From the NCBI GenBank assembly GCA_963681505.1, contig OY811972.1, positions 15,543,110-15,607,109 on the forward strand: a stretch of 64,000 nt of DNA, written 5' to 3'. Below, one piece after another: positions 58,741-64,000 of the stretch (its first letter is position 1; the number at the start of each line of letters is the position of its first letter). The notes beneath the pieces were generated by a model. That model had not been told where the DNA came from. It did not search any database and saw nothing but the letters and a program-made list of their open reading frames with translations. The DNA is from Eunapius fragilis (taxonomy: Eukaryota > Porifera > Demospongiae > Spongillida > Spongillidae). The position numbers were made by a program, and so were the translations under genes.

Positions 58741-61700
58741 AGTCAAGAATGTCAGTATGTATGACTCCTGCAGAATTCAAGTATGTCAATATGTATGACT
58801 CCTGCAGGAGTCATACAAACTGACATTATTGACTTCTGCAGGAGTCATACATTGAGATATTTGACTCCTGCAGGAGTCATACATAGTGACATACTTGACT
58901 CCTGCAGGAGTCATACAATGTACATGGAGATAGTTCACTCATGCAGGTGTCAGACACGGAGATACATGACTCCTGTTGGAGCCATCATATTGGCATACCT
59001 GACTCCTGCAGGAGTCATGCATAGAGATACTTGACTCCTGCAGGAGTCTTACATCATGACATAATAGACTCCTGCAGGAGTCATGCATGGAGATACTTGA
59101 CTCCTGCAGGAGTCAAACATAATGACATACTTGACTCCTGCAGAAGTAATGCATAGAAATACTTGACTCCTGCAGGAGTCATAAATTAAGATACTTAATT
59201 CCTGCAGGAGTCATAGTATCTCTATGCAGGAGTCAAGTATCTCTATGCATGACTCCTGCAGGAGTCAAGTATGCCATTATGTATGACTCCTGCAGGAGTC
59301 ATGTATCTCCATAAATGACTCCCACAGGAGTGAACAATCTCCATGTATAACTCCTGCAGGAGTCAAGTATGTCAGTATGTATGACTCCTGCAGGAGTCAA
59401 GTATCTCAATGCATGTCTCCTGCAGGAGTCAAATATATCATGATGTATGACACATGCAGGAGTCAAGTATCTCTATGCATGACTCCTGCAAGAGTCACGT
59501 ATGTCAGTATGTATGACACGTGCAGGAATCATGCATCTCAATGCATGACTCCTACAGGGGTCAAGTATCTCAATGTATGACTCCTGCAGAAGTCAAGTAT
59601 GTCATAATAAATGACTCCTGCAGGAGTCAAGTATGTCTGTATGTACGACTCCTGCAGGAGTCAAGTATCTCAATGCATGACTCTAGCAGGAGTCAAGTAT
59701 GTCATGATGTATGACTCCTGCAGGCGTCAAGTATCTCTATGTATGACTCTTGCAAGAGTCAAGTATGTCATGATGTATGACTCCTGCAGGAGTCAAGTAT
59801 CTCTATGTATGACTCCAGCAGGAGTCAAGTATGTCATTATGTATGACTCCTGCAGGAGTCAAGTATCTCGATGCATGACTCCTGCAGGAGTCAAGTATGT
59901 CATGATGTATGACTCCTGCAGGAGTCATGTAACTCCATGCATGACACCTGCAGGAGTGAACTATCTCCAAGTATGACTCCAGCAGGAGTCTACTATGTCA
60001 GTATGTATGACTCCTGCAGGAGTCAAATATCTCTATGCAAGACTCTTGCAGGATTCAAGTATGTCAGTATGTATGACTCCTGCAGGAGTCAAGTATCTCA
60101 ATGTATGACTCCTGCAGTAGTCACGAATGTTAGTATGTATGACTCATGCAGGAGTCAAGTATCTCAATTTATAACTCTAGCAGGAATCAAGTATGTCATG
60201 ATGTATGACACCTGCAGGAGTGAACTATGTCCATATATGACTCCTGCTTGAGTCAAGTATGTTGTGATGTATGACTCCTGCAGGAGTCAAGTATGTCAGT
60301 ATGTATAACTCCTGCAGGAGTCAAGTATCTCCATGCATAACTCCTGTAGGTGTGAACAATCTTCATGCATGACTCCTGCAGGAGTGAAGTATCTCTATGC
60401 ATGACTCCTGCAGGAGTCAAGTATGTCAATATGTATGACTCCTGTAGGAGTCAAGTATGTCGGTATGTATGACTCCTGGAGGAGTCAAGCAACTCAATGT
60501 TTGACTCCTGCAAGAGTCAAGTATGTCATGATGTATGACTCCTGCAGGAGTCTAGTATCTCTATGCATGACTCCTGCAAGAGTCAATTATGTCAATATGT
60601 ATGACTCCTGCAGGAGTCAAGTATCTCCATGCATGACTCCTGCAGGAGTCAAGTATGTCATTATGTATGACTCCTGCAGGAGTCAAGTATGTCAATATGA
60701 ATGACTCCGGCGGGAGTCAATTATCTCCACGCATGACTACTGCTTGCGTGAACAATCACCATGTATGACTCCTGCAGGAGACAAGTATATCAGTATGTAT
60801 GACTCCTGCAGGAGTCAAGTATCTCCATGTATGACACCTGCAGGCATGAACTGTCTCCATGTATGACTCCTGCTGGAGTCAAGTATCTCTTTCCATTACT
60901 CCTGCAGGAGTCAAGTATGTCAATATGAATGACTCCTGTAGGAGTCAAGTATCTCCATGTATGACACCTGCAGGCATGAACTGTCTCCATGTATGACTCC
61001 TGCAGGAGTCTAGTATGTATGAATCCTGCAGGAGTCAAGAATCTCAATGAATGACTCCTGCAGGAGTCAAGTATGTCATGATGTATGACTACTGCAGGAG
61101 TCAAGTATCTCTATGCTTGACTCCTGTAGGAGTCAAGAATGTCAGTATGTATGACTCCTGCAGGAGTCATGTATCTCCGTGTATGATACCTGCAGGAGTG
61201 AACTATCTCCATGTATGACTCCTGCAAGACTCAAGCATGTCATTATGTATGACTCCTGCAGGAGTCAAGTATCTCAATGTATAACTCCTGCAGTAGTCAA
61301 GAATGTCAGTACGTATGACTCCTGCAGGAGTCAGGTATCTCAATTTATGACTCCTGCAGGAGTCAAGTATGTTGTGATGTATGACTCCTGCAGGAGTCAT
61401 GTATCTCTATGCATCACTCCTGCAAGAGTCAAGTATCTCAATGTGTGACTCCTGCATGAGTCAAGTATCTCAATGAATGACTCCTGCAGGAGTCAAGTAT
61501 GTCATGATGTATGACTCCAGCAGATGTCAAGTATGTCAGTATGTATGACTCCTGCTGGAGTCAAGTATCGCAATGCATGACGCCTGCAGGAGTCAAGTAT
61601 CTCAATGCATGACTCCTGCAGGAGTCAAGTATGTCATGATGAATGACTCCTGCAGGAGTGAAGTATTTCTATGCATGACTCCTGCAAGAGTCCAGTATGT

Positions 61701-64000
61701 CAATATATTTGACTCCTACAGGAGTCAAGTATCTCCAATCAGGACTCCTGTAGGAGACAAGGATGTCATTATATATGACTCCTGCAGGAGTCTAGTATCT
61801 CGATGCATGAATCCTGCAGGAGTCAAGTATGTCATTATGTATTGCTCCTGCAGGAGTCAAGTATCTCAATGTATAAGACATTGTCTCCATGGAGATTGTT
61901 CACTCCTGCAGGTATCATACACGGAGATACATGACTCCTGCAGGAGTCATACATACTGACATTCTTGACTCCTGCAGGAGTCATGCATAGAGATACTTGA
62001 CTCCTGCAGGAGTCATACATCATGCCATACTTGACTCCTGCAGGAGTCTTGCATAGAGATACTTGACTCCTGCAGGAGTAATGCAAAGAGATACTTGACT
62101 GCAGCAGGAGTCATACATAGTGATATACTTGACTCCGGCAGGAGTGGTACATGGAGATAGTTCACTCCTGCAGGTGTCATACACGGAGATACATGACTCC
62201 TGCAGGAGTCATACATATTGACAAACTGGACTCCTGCAGGAGTCATGCATAGTGATACTTGACTCCTGCAGGAGTCATACATCATGACACACTTGACTCC
62301 TGCAGGAGTCTTACATTGAGACACTTGACTCCAGCAGGAGTCATACATACTGACATACTTGACACCTGCAGGAGTCTTACATGGAGACAGTTCATACCTG
62401 CAGATGTCATACATGGAGATACTTGACTCCTGCAGGAGTCATACATATTGACATACTTGACTCCTGCAGGAGTCATGCATGGAGATACATGACTCCTACA
62501 GGAGTCAAACATATTGACATACTTCACTCCTGCAGGAGTAATGCAAAGAGATACATTGCTCCAGCAGGAGTCACACAGAGTGACATACTTGACTCCTGCA
62601 GGAGTCATACATGGAGATAGTTCACTCCTGCAGGTGTCACACACAGAGATTCATGACTCCTGCAGGAGTCATACATATTAACAAACTTGACTCCTGCAGG
62701 AGTCATGCATAGTGATGCTTGACTCCTGCAGGAGTCATACATCATGACATACTTGACTCCAGCATGCAGCAGGAGTCTTACATTGAGATACTTGACTCCT
62801 GCAGGAGTCATACATACTGACATACTTGACTCCTGCAGGAGTCTTACACGGCGACAGTTCAGGCCTGCAGGTGTCATACATGGAGATACTTGACTCCTGC
62901 AGGAGTCAGGCATATTGACAAACTTGACTCCTGCAGGAGTCATGCATGGAGATACTTGACTCCTGCAGGGGTCATATATACTGACATTCTTGAGTACTGC
63001 AAGAGTCATCCATTGAGATACTTGACTCCTGTAGGAGTCATACATACTGACGTACTTGACTCCTACAGGAGTCATACATACTGACATACTTGACTCCGGC
63101 AGGAGTCATGCATAGAGATACTTGACTTCTGCAGGAGTCATACATCATGATATACTTGACTCGTGCAGGAGTCATGCATTGAGATACTTGACTCCTGTAA
63201 GAGTCATACGTACTGACATTCTTGACTACTGCAGGAGTTATATATTGAGATACCTGACTCCTGCAGGAGTCATACATAATACTTGACTCCTGCAGGAGTC
63301 ATACATGTAGAGAGTTCATGCCGTCAGGTGTCACAGATGGAGATACTTGACTCCTGCAGGAGTCATACATCATGACATACTTGACTCCTGCAGGACTCAT
63401 AAATTGCGATACCTGACTCCTGCAGGAGTCATACATACTGACATACTTGACTCCTGCAGGAGTCATACATACTGACATACTTGACTCCTGCAGGAGTCAT
63501 ACATACTGACATACCTGACTCCTGCTGGAGTCATGCATAGAGATACTTGACTCCTGCAGGAGTCATGCAGAGAGATTCTTGACTTCTACAGGAATCTTAC
63601 ATCATAATATACTTGACTCTTGCAGGAGTCATACATTGAGATATTTGACTCCTGTAGGAGTCATACATGGAGATACTTGACTCCTGCAGTTATCTTGCAT
63701 ATTGACATACTTGACTCCTGCAGGAGTCATGCATACTGACATACGTGACTCCTGCAGGCGTCATACATCATGAGACACTTGACTCGTGCAGGAGTCATAC
63801 ATTGAGATACTTGACTCCTGCAGGAGTCATACGTACTGACATTCTAGACTACTGCAGGAGTTATACATTGAGATACTTGACTCCTGCAGGAGTCATACAT
63901 AATGACATAGTTGACTCCTACAGGAGTTATACATGGACATAGTTCACTCCTGCAGGTATCATTCACGGAGATACATGATTCCTGCAGGAGTCATCCATAC
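58741..64000. repeat. Palindromic PstI satellite (GACTCCTGCAGGAGTC), runs off the window
   Basis: A 16-base palindrome with a PstI site (CTGCAG) recurs about every 30 bases, with directional spacers alternating between about two types (AAGTATCTCAATGCAT and AAGTATGTCATGATGTAT). The spacers read plus at 58743-58800, minus at about 58808-59205, plus at about 59215-61880 and minus from about 61880 to the end. There are no spacer-unique sequences and no associated genes, so it is not a CRISPR array. The true length is unknown. Confidence 0.93.

Noticed and set aside
58741-64000. CRISPR-like look: short palindromic repeat at regular spacing
   Set aside because: The spacers are themselves repeated, there are no cas genes, and the genome is eukaryotic.

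Overview
The window is nuclear DNA of an early-branching animal, most likely a sponge; the taxon is an inference. Evidence: genes broken by short GT-AG introns, clear animal housekeeping genes (PRIM1, a CNOT4-like gene, a 3-hydroxybutyrate dehydrogenase), remnants of Ty3/gypsy and other retroelements, many small inverted-repeat transposons, and very heavy minisatellite content. There is no bacterial operon structure.

Layout. 1-4.1 kb: first copy of a two-exon gene for a secreted-N-terminus, seven-hydrophobic-segment membrane protein, followed by a decayed terminal exon of 3-hydroxybutyrate dehydrogenase (BDH) on the minus strand. 4.1-9.6 kb: gene-poor DNA with at least three inverted-repeat elements. 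9.66-13.06 kb: a complete nine-exon PRIM1 gene (minus strand, 400 aa) whose phases all join. 14.0-16.5 kb: second membrane-protein copy plus a BDH terminal exon, abutted by a gypsy pol fragment. 17.4-21.8 kb: partial CNOT4-like gene (minus strand) carrying a transposon in a coding exon and a one-base frameshift. 22.7-23.9 kb: an unrecognised ORF broken by a tiny insertion. 25.8-29.2 kb: a 29-bp minisatellite. 29.3-33.2 kb: a multi-exon gene joining a USP-like region to a Ulp1-like cysteine protease, then an acidic ORF. 33.4-35.4 kb: a 9-bp-TSD transposon and a fold-back element. 35.6-38.2 kb: third membrane-protein copy with a BDH exon relic. 38.7-39.7 kb: dead integrase. 42.5-44.5 kb: fourth membrane-protein copy, broken by a MITE. 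44.7-50.5 kb: the complete seven-exon BDH gene (minus strand, 259 aa), convergent with copy four. 51.2-57.0 kb: retroelement relics. 57.4-64 kb: two satellite arrays running off the window edge.

How it fits together. The membrane-protein gene and the 3' end of BDH form one segmental-duplication unit. Four units exist, but only the last is still attached to a whole BDH gene. BDH exon 5 ends in a 38-bp minisatellite whose every unit repeats the exon end and its GT splice donor. The other repeated theme is very small transposons: a Mutator-like family with 9-bp target duplications, and a family of 15-38 bp micro-insertions (CAGAGATA...TATCTCT) with 8-bp target duplications, found at four places.
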